56,558 nt of DNA from Saprospiraceae bacterium (GCA_016787525.1 JAEUUP010000053.1:1-56558), one strand, 5' to 3'. Shown: positions 45,923 to 54,315, numbered from the stretch's first letter. Notes: a model not told the origin generated them from the sequence alone. A program made the numbers and translations.

Positions 45923-46564
45923 ATGTTCAAGCTATTCTTACCCTTGTATTTCGTTACAACTTTGTTTTTTTCCTCCATTGTCCCCCCCTCAGTATTTGAG
46001 GAGCGTACAACCCCTGTGTTCAACAATTGCGACAATATCACAGCCGAAGTGGACGGTGGACAAATGTTTATCAAAAACATTCAAGCCGCTCATGCCATCA
46101 TTGATGTCTATAAAATCAGAGCGGGCGGCGGTTGGGTCAAAGCTTTTGGTTGCAACGACAATTGTGGCGGCGAAGTCACCCTCAAAGTCGAAGACAAGAA
46201 CAACTACAAAGTGCACGTCAAACTATTCGACAACAATTGGCAAATGATGTGCGAGCGCGAAATCAATACCGTTGCCGTCAAAGCCGCTGTTGTGAAAGGC
46301 GATTGCGAAAATGTTGTCATCAACACTTCCAACAATGTCATGACGATTGGCAATCTCGACTCTCCCATCAAACACGTGGATGTTTATAAAGTTGGACAAG
46401 GCGGCGGCTGGACAAATGTGTTCAGTTGTAAAGAAAAATGCGGTAAGTCACTGAATGTGAACGTCGAAGCCAATCAGAAATACATCGTCCACGTCAAAAT
46501 GTTCAGTCGCGATTGGAAGATGATTTGCGAAAAACAAATCGAGCATCTGACACCCCCTCAGTAA
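45923..46564 (+). CDS. Exported protein of two tandem ~80-aa Cys-containing domains (213 aa)
   Basis: Signal peptide (FKLFLPLYFVTTLFFSS). Two homologous halves: CDNITAEVDGGQMFIKNIQ...IIDVYKIRAGGGWVKAFGCNDNC and CENVVINTSNNVMTIGNLD...HVDVYKVGQGGGWTNVFSCKEKC, each ending with a KVHVKLF-(D/S)-x-x-W-(Q/K)MxCE motif. Four Cys per half suggest two disulfides each. Family not recognised. The final residues TPPQ and the TAA stop are formed by a word copy at 46553, and another copy (7 C) near 45982 codes for PPSV just after the signal. Confidence 0.75.
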   Translation: MFKLFLPLYFVTTLFFSSIVPPSVFEERTTPVFNNCDNITAEVDGGQMFIKNIQAAHAIIDVYKIRAGGGWVKAFGCNDNCGGEVTLKVEDKNNYKVHVKLFDNNWQMMCEREINTVAVKAAVVKGDCENVVINTSNNVMTIGNLDSPIKHVDVYKVGQGGGWTNVFSCKEKCGKSLNVNVEANQKYIVHVKMFSRDWKMICEKQIEHLTPPQ

Positions 46565-46639
46565 TCACAGCCAACTCTTGACTGTTGGGTGATTCTGATT
46601 TGAGAAATCTTCAAGATTTCTCAAATCTCATCGAATACG

Positions 46640-46795
46640 AAACGGATTTAGGGCAACTGCTCCCTAAATCCGTTCTTTTTCTTGCTTTTACTGAGGGGGA
46701 TTATTGCACTCTTCTCTCTCGTGATGTATAATTGGTTGCGCCTTTGGTATGGCTTTCGAGTGAACTCGTTGTGCCAGCGGTGATTGACTTTGTAT
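46640..46795. repeat. XisHI-leader-type repeat L3 with terminator
   Basis: ACGGATTTAGGG (46642-46653) pairs with CCCTAAATCCGT (46662-46673), followed by TCTTTTTCTTGCTTTT and a word copy (46689), then ATTATTGCACTCTTCTCTCT, CGTGATGTATAATTGGTTGCGCC and GTGCCAGCGGTGA. The last segments recur at 47150-47245 and 49205-49305 and, reversed, at 32820-32860. The hairpin terminates the preceding gene. Confidence 0.8.
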
Positions 46796-46801
46796 CAATC
46801 A

Positions 46802-46987
46802 TTAAACTGTAACTTCGGGACGCTTGCTTGTTTTGGGTCTTTTTGCCCTATTTGTTTTTTTACGCTTTATGGTGGTCACTAATTTACGTTGTTTGAAAAA
46901 ATCGCTTAATGCTTTTTCTTCCGCAAGAGTTAATGAGTCTTCTCCGCCAATTATATCAATATCCAAATCCAGTTTTTTAGCTTTCAT
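46802..46987 (-). CDS. Small basic protein between XisHI leaders (61 aa)
   Basis: Start chosen at 46987 after an A-rich leader (AAAAAACAAAAAA). MKAKKLDLDIDIIGGEDSLT then LAEEKALSDFFKQRK, ending with a very basic tail (KRKKTNRAKRPKTSKRP). A short acidic helix followed by a basic tail suggests nucleic-acid or partner binding. Similar small proteins with an (I)GG-x-x-x-LT-x-EE pattern seem common in Bacteroidota, but no function is known to me. Located inside the XisHI repeat zone. Confidence 0.65.
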   Translation of the reverse strand: MKAKKLDLDIDIIGGEDSLTLAEEKALSDFFKQRKLVTTIKRKKTNRAKRPKTSKRPEVTV

Positions 46988-47040
46988 TTTTTTGTTTTTT
47001 CCAATATCTGCAAGTGTTATGCACTCTGTCCTACTCTTTA

Positions 47041-47048
47041 CAAAGATA
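47041..47048 (-). promoter_or_regulatory. Candidate -7 element for the 61-aa gene
   Basis: Minus-strand TATCTTTG matches TAnnTTTG exactly and gives a leader of about 47 bases. A TTTG is present upstream, but at a spacing of about 26 bases, longer than usual. Confidence 0.4.
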
Positions 47049-47128
47049 ATCCTTCTTTTTCTATTTTCATAAAACAAAAATGGCTTAAGCTTTTATTTTT
47101 GCTTAAACCATTGTTTACTTATTTTTTC

Positions 47129-47245
47129 TTGCTTTTACTGAGGGGGGATTATTGCTCTCTTCTCTCTCGTGATGTATAATTGGTTGCGCCTTTGTCCAAA
47201 GGACTCCTGTGGAGGGAGGCTTGCGAGTGAACACGTTGTGCCAGC
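47129..47245. repeat. XisHI-leader-type repeat L4
   Basis: TCTTGCTTTTACTGAGGGGG with 6 G in all, ATTATTGCTCTCTTCTCTCT, CGTGATGTATAATTGGTTGC, GAACACGTTGTGCCAGC. Same block as L3 and L5; a word copy is part of the block. Confidence 0.8.
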
Positions 47246-47258
47246 AGGAACTTATAAT

Positions 47259-47606
47259 TTAAGCAACTGCATATTCTGTCATCGGACGCACAGAAGGCGG
47301 TTGAAAGCCCAAGACAATATCTTCTCGTGGTACGCCTAATTTGACCAATTCTTCTGCAATACGAATATCTGTGTTGTTTTCCATCAGCCAGATTTTGCCA
47401 TCAGGTTTAATTGTAAAATGAATATTAATGTCTTTTCTAAATTCCTCTTCATTCTCCCAACCAATTGTGAGCCATTGATAATGATGATGTACGGTGTCCA
47501 CAATCACCTGTTCTTGCACCTCTCCTTTTGCAATCTGTCTGAAAGGTGCAACTTGCTGCTCCAGTAGATTTGCTATTAAATTTTGATATTTTTCTACTTT
47601 TTCCAT
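47259..47606 (-). CDS. XisI-family protein (copy 2, 115 aa)
   Basis: EKVEKYQNLIANLLEQQV, DTVHHHYQWLTIGWENEEE, HFTIKPDGKIWLMENNTDI, GVPREDIVLGFQPPSVRPM, and C-terminal TEYAVA. Overlaps the end of the intact XisH by 13 bases, giving a translationally coupled pair. Closest in sequence to XisI copy 1. Known XisI proteins form small alpha/beta folds; biochemical role not established. Confidence 0.93.
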   Translation of the reverse strand: MEKVEKYQNLIANLLEQQVAPFRQIAKGEVQEQVIVDTVHHHYQWLTIGWENEEEFRKDINIHFTIKPDGKIWLMENNTDIRIAEELVKLGVPREDIVLGFQPPSVRPMTEYAVA

Positions 47607-48010
47607 TCTATAATTCTTTGTTTTGCCATATTGATAATGATAAATTTAATACCTTTTTTTGTACATATCCGCATAACGCTTTCGTCGCGTAAAAAACGAG
47701 CCTTATAAATGACTTCACTAATCGCTAAATACAAAACACGCTCTTTCTCTTGTTCCTCTAAAAACTCTTCATAAAACGAATATTGACCCGATGCCTCGTA
47801 AAAATCATAAATGAAAGAATCCTTTATAAACGACTTAATCTCGACGGCAATTTTATCTAAGCCTTTTTCAGCGGCAAAAAGCTTTTCTGCACCTAAATCC
47901 ACGCGTAATGTATGCGGTTTTGCTTTTAGATAATAAGGGTCGTGTGTAATTATCCAACCATCGGCTTCAAGGGCTTTTCTAACTGCTTCATGATAAATGT
48001 CTTTTGCCAT
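47594..48010 (-). CDS. XisH-family protein (copy 2, intact, 138 aa)
   Basis: The only undamaged XisH of the three in the window. MAKDIYHEAVRKALEADGWI, THDPYYLK, VDLGAEKLFAAEKG then VEIKSF, giving Asp38 and Glu57-x-Lys59 of a PD-(D/E)xK-like site; a further region QYSFYEEFL and IEWKK end. XisH proteins have a restriction-endonuclease-like fold. Together with XisI it could control excision or act as a nuclease/immunity pair; neither is demonstrated. Promoter -7 TAAATTTG lies about 34 bases before the start on the minus strand (48049-48056). Confidence 0.92.
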   Translation of the reverse strand: MAKDIYHEAVRKALEADGWIITHDPYYLKAKPHTLRVDLGAEKLFAAEKGLDKIAVEIKSFIKDSFIYDFYEASGQYSFYEEFLEEQEKERVLYLAISEVIYKARFLRDESVMRICTKKGIKFIIINMAKQRIIEWKK

Positions 48011-48262
48011 ACTTTCATTGTTTTAGTTTCATCATAATGATTGTTCATAGCAAATTTACGCCTTTTTTGATTGTTTGCTCGCTTTCCTTGTTCCTTTATC
48101 TCTTTTTTTGACATGCAAAACGGATTTAGGGCGTTGCTGCTTGCCTAAATCCGTTCTTTTTCTTGCTTTTACTGAGGGGGTGAATGTACAGGTCAGTGAC
48201 CTGCTTTATAATATAATATGTGTCGTGTCTGAAGGCACTCACAAGTGATAGACTTTATGACA
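48011..48262. repeat. XisHI leader repeat L2
   Basis: Reverse-complement counterpart of 32880-33102: shares CATAGCAAATTTACGCC (the -7 element), GCTCGCTTTCCTTGTTCC, TTTTTTTGACATGCAAAACG, a CGGATTTAGG hairpin (48121-48153), TCTTGCTTTTACTGAGGGGG (word at 48170) and GGTCAGTGACCTGC. The upstream sequence is therefore conserved between XisHI copies 1 and 2. Confidence 0.82.
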
Positions 48263-48324
48263 GCGGGGGTAATGTTCAAATAAATTCTTCAAGTTTTTTA
48301 TGACTCGTTTTTTAATTTTTTTCG

Positions 48325-48332
48325 TATTTTTG
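48325..48332 (+). promoter_or_regulatory. Candidate -7 element of XisHI copy 3
   Basis: TATTTTTG fits TAnnTTTG, 18 bases before the XisH ATG at 48351; the start would be nearly leaderless. Confidence 0.35.
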
Positions 48333-48350
48333 TTTCTAAAAACAAGCTGT

Positions 48351-48769
48351 ATGGCAAAAGATATTTACCATAATTTAGTACGTCAAGCATTAGAAAATGA
48401 AGGGTGGACAATAACCGACGACCCATATTATTTCCCCATAGGATTTCGACGCAGAAAAGTATCTTCTGATTTAGGTGCAGAAAAATATTAGTCGCAGAAC
48501 GGGAATTGCAAAAGATTTTGGTTGAAGTCAAAAGCTTTATCACTTCTTCAAATATCAATGAGTTAAATCATTCTGTTGGCTAATATGATTTTTACTCTTT
48601 GTTACTTGAACAAAAAGAACCTGATAGAATACCGTTTCTTGCAATGCCCAAAGATGCTTATGATGACTTAATGACCGAGCCAATTATTCAGCTGTTTCTA
48701 AAAAGGCATAATGTCAAACTCATTATTTTTGATACACAAAATCCAATTATTCACGAATGGAAAAGGTAA
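48351..48769 (+). pseudogene. XisH-family gene with frameshift and nonsense lesion (copy 3)
   Basis: ATG at 48351 reads MAKDIYHNLVRQALENEGWT...SSDLGAEK. One A is then missing in the run at about 48480-48485; restored, the frame reads ILVAERELQKILVEVKSFIT, keeping the ExK-type site. A second lesion, TAA at 48581-48583 where CAA (Gln of VGQYDFYS) is expected, stops it again; beyond it the frame runs to the family's usual end HEWKR at 48769. Two independent lesions make a sequencing artefact unlikely. XisI after it is intact. Confidence 0.88.
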
Positions 48770-49092
48770 AAAACTATCAGCAAATAATAAAACAGATAAT
48801 TGAAGACTATATTGCTACTGACAAACCTAATCCTGATGAAGAAGTTTATTTAGTAGCAGATGATATTAAAATGCACTATCTTTTATACCACAATGCTTGG
48901 CGACACGATCGTCGTGACTACGGTTGTATCCTTCATGTACGTATAAAAAATGATAAAGTATATATCGAATATGACGGAACAGATGTTGGATTTGCCGATG
49001 CTTTTGCCGATGCCGGTATTCCTAAAAAAGATATTGTCTTAGCTTTTCATGCGCCAACTAAAAGACCTTATACTGGGTTTGCGGTGGCATAA
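48757..49092 (+). CDS. XisI-family protein (copy 3, 111 aa)
   Basis: EKVKNYQQIIKQIIEDYIAT, DDIKMHYLLYHNAWRHDRR, ILHVRIKNDKVYIEYDGTD, GIPKKDIVLAFHAPTKRPY and TGFAVA. More diverged from copies 1 and 2 than those are from each other. Overlaps the end of the broken XisH in the same 13-base manner. Maintained open despite loss of its partner. Confidence 0.92.
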   Translation: MEKVKNYQQIIKQIIEDYIATDKPNPDEEVYLVADDIKMHYLLYHNAWRHDRRDYGCILHVRIKNDKVYIEYDGTDVGFADAFADAGIPKKDIVLAFHAPTKRPYTGFAVA

Positions 49093-49120
49093 TTGTTTCT
49101 TTTTGTTCGGTTTATCAAAA

Positions 49121-49161
49121 AAAAAGCCTTGCAACGCGAAAAACGCATTGCAAGGCTTTTT
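49121..49161 (+). terminator. Intrinsic terminator after XisI copy 3
   Basis: AAAAAGCCTTGCAACGC (49121-49137) pairs with GCATTGCAAGGCTTTTT (49145-49161), one mismatch. Stem sequence AAAGCCTTGC is shared with the terminator after XisI copy 1 (33995). Confidence 0.9.
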
Positions 49162-49184
49162 AGTTCGTCTAAATCCGTCTCTTT

Positions 49185-49310
49185 CTTGCTTTTACTGAGG
49201 GGGGGATTATTACACTCTTCTCTCTCGTGATGTATAATTGGTTGCGCCTTTGATAAGGCTTTTGAGCGAACATGTTTTTTTTAAGACCTCGCGCCAGTGG
49301 CAGTTTATTC
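49185..49310. repeat. XisHI-leader-type repeat L5
   Basis: TCTTGCTTTTACTGAGGGGG plus two more G, ATTATTACACTCTTCTCTCT, CGTGATGTATAATTGGTTGC, GACCTCGCGCCAGTGGCAG. Last word copy before a 5.2-kb word-free stretch covering McrBC. Confidence 0.78.
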
Positions 49311-49318
49311 ATTTTATT

Positions 49319-50596
49319 TTATTTCGTCCACTTATTAATCTCTTCAAAAATATTATCCTGCCAGTCTTTAATATTGGGTTTTGTAGCGACTGAAATAACA
49401 CTACATTCTTTATCCGATTCTTGATTGTCTTTTGAATTAGCTATAAAATACGAACCACTTGTTATTTTAGATTCACCTTCAGTACATGGGTATATCAAAG
49501 CAACCTTTTTCGCACCAAAATACTCATGATAAACATACATTTGCCTCAAATCTTCTGGTGAAGGATTATAACCATTCAAGTTTTTCCATTTTGTATCAAG
49601 TACTATACAATCACCCTTCTCACTATCTTTATTAATGACTATATCAGGTATCATTCTACTACTATAACCGTTCTTGGGTTTCCAAAAATATTTAGGTACT
49701 TGGCTTGTAATGGTATAGTTTGGATGATGTTTCTTTAATTGTTTCCGAATACTCGCATACACAAACTGCTCCCACAATAAATTCATATCAAACATCAATG
49801 CTAAAACATGATTTCTCCCACTTGACACATCGGGATGGTAGTTCAGTAAAATTAATCGCGCAATCTCTAAGGCTTTTTGATAATGTTCATCTTTTCGATT
49901 GTATGTGATTTTTTCAAAAGTGGCTTCTGTTACTTTGATGTCGGTCATTTCTGGAAAGTTCAGCATCAAAGCACCTATTCTACTGTGCAAAGTTGATTTT
50001 GTATTGATTTGTTTCAATAGTTTTAATGCTTTGTACAGTATAGAATGTATGGTGTGTTGCGTGTCGTAAGTCGTATAACGGACATAAAATCGTTCTTGAT
50101 GCACTAAATTTTGTTGAATGTGTTTGCTAAATTGTAAACTGCCCTTCAATGCCGTCGTATTACCTTCTGTTTTGCGATAACGTTTGACTAAACCTCTGTG
50201 TAAAAGATATTCGAGTTCTTTTAGGTACAGTTCAAAATACAAATCAAGTATTGAGTTAGATTTGAGTTTTAAACTGGTGCTACTCGGTGCATGTATATCA
50301 AAAAGACCAACAGCCCTAAGCATATCAATCAATAGCTTTTTCCATTTAGTCTTTGTAGCATCATCGCTCGATTTATCTGCTTTGGGTAAAACTTCAATAA
50401 CCATGTTACCCACTTGAATAACACCGACATATTCACAAAAACGAACCCCATTGTGTATCAATGAATAATATGGCACACCTTTATCACCATAAAAGGTTTG
50501 TAATGCTTTTAATTGGTCGGCGGTTAATTTATTATTTCTTCTATCTACATGGATACTTTCGTGTTCAAAGACGACTATTGGCTCATGCTTATTCAT
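49319..50596 (-). CDS. mcrC: McrC-family restriction subunit (425 aa)
   Basis: Nuclease subunit of a McrBC-type modification-dependent restriction system. N-terminal McrC fold (VFEHESIHVDRRNNKL, VGVIQVGNMVIEVLPKAD), middle LLHRGLVKRYRKTEGNTTALKGSLQF, and C-terminal PD-(D/E)xK site MIPDIVINKD...CIVLDTKWKNL (about 310-345). Follows mcrB by 2 bases on the minus strand, the usual B-C order. Word-free and AT-rich. Confidence 0.93.
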   Translation of the reverse strand: MNKHEPIVVFEHESIHVDRRNNKLTADQLKALQTFYGDKGVPYYSLIHNGVRFCEYVGVIQVGNMVIEVLPKADKSSDDATKTKWKKLLIDMLRAVGLFDIHAPSSTSLKLKSNSILDLYFELYLKELEYLLHRGLVKRYRKTEGNTTALKGSLQFSKHIQQNLVHQERFYVRYTTYDTQHTIHSILYKALKLLKQINTKSTLHSRIGALMLNFPEMTDIKVTEATFEKITYNRKDEHYQKALEIARLILLNYHPDVSSGRNHVLALMFDMNLLWEQFVYASIRKQLKKHHPNYTITSQVPKYFWKPKNGYSSRMIPDIVINKDSEKGDCIVLDTKWKNLNGYNPSPEDLRQMYVYHEYFGAKKVALIYPCTEGESKITSGSYFIANSKDNQESDKECSVISVATKPNIKDWQDNIFEEINKWTK

Positions 50597-50598
50597 TA

Positions 50599-53175
50599 TT
50601 ATGGTTTTTTAGTCAGTTTATTAAGGGCTTCTTTGAATTCCGCTACTTCCATTTCCATAATATTTTTGATACGGTAAACAGGTCTTTCTGTAAAATCTGA
50701 TATGCCATCGTTGTATTCAAAATCAAAAAACACATCTTTCGTTGATTCTTCTTTTTTAACAAAGCCATTGCCTAACACCAAACCTATTTTGCCATAATCA
50801 CCAAAAAAATATTCTTGTAAAAGTGGTACTATTCTATTGTGAAATACTGTTTTCAAATCTTCAATAGTGTAAACGGTTAAAAAATAACTATGCCCGATTT
50901 GATGGTCTCTGTCTAATAGTACCTCTATCCGCTTATTAATGATTTGTAATAACAAAGCTAAGTTTACACCGTCAAAAGAAATAACATTTTTTATTTTCAT
51001 TTCAAATTCTTCTTTAGTGAATTTAAAATCAGGGTTATTACCATAATTGATATATTCAGTTTCATTGTTGATTGTTAACCCCAATAAGTCTCTAATATCT
51101 TTTTCATGTTCTGCATAAACCTCTTTTGCACCATAATACACGCCTATATTTTTAATCCAAAACCGTCTTAATGTTTCATTCGGACTAAGTAGCTCTGGTC
51201 TTGGTGGCATCTCCACAAAACTAAATCGTCTGCGTAAGGCTGTATCTAAGGCTTCTACACTTCTATCTGCTGTATTCATTGTACCAATAAGATACAAATT
51301 AGGCGGCACACCAAATCTCGTTTCACTTTTGCTGTATGGAAGAATAAGCTCTAAGGCTTCATCTTTGCCCAATCGTTTATCTTCTTCAATAAGGGTTATC
51401 AATTCACCAAAAATTTGAGACACATTGCCTCGATTGATTTCATCAATGATGAGAACATAGTTTTTTTGAGTATTATCAGAAGTCGCTTCTTTATAAGATT
51501 TGTCTTCTAAAATTTTATCTATTATTATTTTCTCATAAGATTCATAAGTTGGTTTTTTATTATCAAATAAAACACTTGATAATTCATCAAAAGAAGCACT
51601 CATTTTAGTTTTTTTCTGACCCGCTTTAATACTGATTGAATTAGCAGTGTTTTTAAATAAGCCAAACTCGTAACCGTCACGTGTTTTCAGATAACAATTA
51701 CTGACATTTTCATCTGCATTTACTAAGCTACTGGCAAACTGAACATAAAAATCTTTGAATACCTCTTTAGTTAGTTCTTGCTCTTGATTGTCAATCACAA
51801 TATTTTTGTTTTGTTTTTTCTGAGCTTCATTACAAATTCTTTTGAAAATACCATCTTCAACTTCATACTTTACAAAACTATCATCAGCTTTGGGTTTAAT
51901 TGGTTTTATCCCTTCAATAAAATCCTCATAACTCATACTTTGATGAAATGTCGTAAAAACAATTTGACCTTTGGCTACATATGCATCAAAACGTTTTTTT
52001 AAATCTTTTCTGCTCTCTTTTTCAAGGTCTTCTTCCTTTTTATCTTCAACTATCGCAAGTGCTTTATTGATTGTATGATAAGTCTTTCCAGTACCAGGAG
52101 GTCCAAAAAGAATTTGATTGAGTGGTATTTTATTATTCATTTTAGTTTGAGTTTCTTCAATGGATTCTATAATTTTTCTTATTTTATCTCCAATATTATT
52201 GTCTAAATAAAGTAATGCTTCTTTGATTTCATCTAATACATTGGTTGAGTCTATATCAATATGATGTTTATACCTTAAACTTTTTGCATCAAACCATTTA
52301 ATCCATTCAATCTTTTCTGGTAAAACATTTCCAATACTTTCTTGAAACCTTTTTTTTCCATCACCCTCAAAATGTATATCTACAACAATTTTGTTATTAG
52401 GATGAGTACGAATTTCGTAATGTGCCTCATTTATACCAATTTTATTTAAATTATCTGATAACCATATCCAATAATCTTTGGCATCTTTACCCGAATTACT
52501 AAATTGAAATTTAGATAATTTGCTATTTTCATCAGGTAGTGTTTTCTTAAGTTCTGCAATAATTTCTTCAAATTTTGTCTTTATTGATATTGGGGTGGAA
52601 TCATCTCCTTTAATTGGATTTGCTTTTATCGTTTGAATCTTATTTAGCCATTTATTGAATTCCTCTTTTGTTGGTTTAAAACGTTCATGGTTTTCTAAAC
52701 CAAATTCTTTCAATGTATTGTCAATGATGGCTTTTTGCGAAATAATGTATGTATTCAGGTTTTTGATGTAGTTTTTATCGGGATAGTTAAGAATATACCT
52801 GACCTCGCTTTCTTTTACGTCTGCTCCTAAGCGTTTTGCAACCTCATAGTAAAAAGGTTTTAATGATGCTTCAACAGAACCAAAAGCTAATTCGAGGTGA
52901 TTACTAATTACATTGCCTTCTTTATCAAAATCAATAACAAAACCAATGGTTTTGGTTTTATTGAAGCTATCACCTTGTTTATAAAGAGGAACAAAAATAT
53001 AGTTACTGCCTTGAAACCAGTATCCTTTTTCTAATCTTTGCTCTTTACTTTGAATACTGTCTTTCGTTCTTAGGCAAAATGTAAAATCTTGATTTTGTTG
53101 TTTATAAGCTAATAGATAAGTAAGAATCTCCTCACTGATAGCTTTTATACTATTTTCAATCCTATCTTTACTCAT
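50599..53175 (-). CDS. mcrB: McrB-family AAA+ GTPase (858 aa)
   Basis: GTP-driven motor of McrBC that recognises modified DNA through its N-terminal domain and activates McrC. Walker A is FGPPGTGKT (about residue 355), Walker B VLIIDEINRGN (about 575), and the GTP-specific MNTADRS with the arginine finger in DTALRRRFSF (about 640-655). The first 340 residues form an unassigned specificity region (LRTKDSIQSKEQRLEKGYWF...; RFQESIGNVLPEKIEW). A helix-rich insert separates Walker A and B. Partner mcrC is adjacent. Confidence 0.93.
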   Translation of the reverse strand: MSKDRIENSIKAISEEILTYLLAYKQQNQDFTFCLRTKDSIQSKEQRLEKGYWFQGSNYIFVPLYKQGDSFNKTKTIGFVIDFDKEGNVISNHLELAFGSVEASLKPFYYEVAKRLGADVKESEVRYILNYPDKNYIKNLNTYIISQKAIIDNTLKEFGLENHERFKPTKEEFNKWLNKIQTIKANPIKGDDSTPISIKTKFEEIIAELKKTLPDENSKLSKFQFSNSGKDAKDYWIWLSDNLNKIGINEAHYEIRTHPNNKIVVDIHFEGDGKKRFQESIGNVLPEKIEWIKWFDAKSLRYKHHIDIDSTNVLDEIKEALLYLDNNIGDKIRKIIESIEETQTKMNNKIPLNQILFGPPGTGKTYHTINKALAIVEDKKEEDLEKESRKDLKKRFDAYVAKGQIVFTTFHQSMSYEDFIEGIKPIKPKADDSFVKYEVEDGIFKRICNEAQKKQNKNIVIDNQEQELTKEVFKDFYVQFASSLVNADENVSNCYLKTRDGYEFGLFKNTANSISIKAGQKKTKMSASFDELSSVLFDNKKPTYESYEKIIIDKILEDKSYKEATSDNTQKNYVLIIDEINRGNVSQIFGELITLIEEDKRLGKDEALELILPYSKSETRFGVPPNLYLIGTMNTADRSVEALDTALRRRFSFVEMPPRPELLSPNETLRRFWIKNIGVYYGAKEVYAEHEKDIRDLLGLTINNETEYINYGNNPDFKFTKEEFEMKIKNVISFDGVNLALLLQIINKRIEVLLDRDHQIGHSYFLTVYTIEDLKTVFHNRIVPLLQEYFFGDYGKIGLVLGNGFVKKEESTKDVFFDFEYNDGISDFTERPVYRIKNIMEMEVAEFKEALNKLTKKP

Positions 53176-53295
53176 GAGCTTTTTGATAATAATTTTAATT
53201 TAAAAGTGAAAAAAATAGTTAGTTGTGTAATCTTCTCACTTTTCATAAGAGGCGTTTACTTTGCTTGCTCACATCAAAGGCGTGCGAGATAGTAA

Positions 53296-54243
53296 TTATA
53301 ATTGAAGTTCCAATTGGCTTTTCCGAAGCTCTTTGTCACGATAATATTTTTTCCCTTGTGGGGTCTCAAATATTGTATCACTGGAAACCACTTCAAAAAC
53401 AGTTAAAACTTCATTATTTGTAGCTTGAATTAACCCTATATCATCAATTTTTCTATTTCTACATAGTACACATTTTATGATAGTCCCATTAGAAAACTCA
53501 ATTCGTTTATTTAATACTGCTTCCTTAAAAGTTGCATCTTTCATTTCAAAACTTAAAACTTCTCCATTGTAAAAACCTCTCCAACTAAACTTTCCCTTTT
53601 TTAAAACAGGAGAAATAATATCAATTAAAGCGTTTTCATCTATTAACGGTGAAATCCTATCAGATCGTAAGATAAATGAACTAAAATTATCTCTTTTTAC
53701 AGCTTTGGGTTCATTAATAGGGATATTATTTTCATCGATTTCTTGAGTTGAAAATTTAACTACTTTAGGATATAAATTTAATCTTTTATAGAAGTTTGAC
53801 TTATGCCAAATTATTTTATAATCACTATCAAGTTTTTCAATAACCTTCTCAATTAAATCATTAGTAATTACTTCTTGGGAGAGTACCTCATTCTTAATTT
53901 TTTTTAGTTCATTTTTCTTTAATTCATTATCAATTTTTAGATTTTCAATTTGAAGTTGAACTAATTCTTTATTTTCCACAGGAATCCTTGAATAAACTAT
54001 TGCAAGAACTGCAACTAATAAAGTGAGTTGTTGACTACTATCTCCTATAAACTTCCAAATTTCTTTTAATCCTCCTTCTGAAAAAGCTTCGCTCTCGATT
54101 TTAATATTAATATCAAGCATTTCAATTACTTCTTTGTATATCAAGAGTAATTCTTTTTCACAATCGTTTCTAATGATTGCATCCATTGTGTGAGAATCAT
54201 TATTAAAATAGTAATGTAGTTCAATTTTTTTTGAAATCTTCAT
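53296..54243 (-). CDS. Unrecognised protein with one transmembrane segment (315 aa)
   Basis: No family recognised. A hydrophobic helix (QQLTLLVAVLAIVYSRI, about residues 72-88) divides a short N-terminal part from a coiled-coil stretch (LVQLQIENLKIDNELKKNEL KKIKNEV) and a C-terminal beta-rich domain with GKFSWRGFYNGEVLSFEMKD, CVLCRNRKID and TIFETPQGKKYYRDKEL. It lies between McrB and an SBD-like gene on the same strand. A membrane-tethered sensor or effector in the defence island is possible; cargo or chance hitchhiker equally so. Confidence 0.55.
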   Translation of the reverse strand: MKISKKIELHYYFNNDSHTMDAIIRNDCEKELLLIYKEVIEMLDINIKIESEAFSEGGLKEIWKFIGDSSQQLTLLVAVLAIVYSRIPVENKELVQLQIENLKIDNELKKNELKKIKNEVLSQEVITNDLIEKVIEKLDSDYKIIWHKSNFYKRLNLYPKVVKFSTQEIDENNIPINEPKAVKRDNFSSFILRSDRISPLIDENALIDIISPVLKKGKFSWRGFYNGEVLSFEMKDATFKEAVLNKRIEFSNGTIIKCVLCRNRKIDDIGLIQATNNEVLTVFEVVSSDTIFETPQGKKYYRDKELRKSQLELQL

Positions 54244-54315
54244 ATCTTGTTATTTACAATTTTAAGGAATAGCGAATCAACTAAAAATCATAATTCTAAA
54301 AAATGAAATATTATA

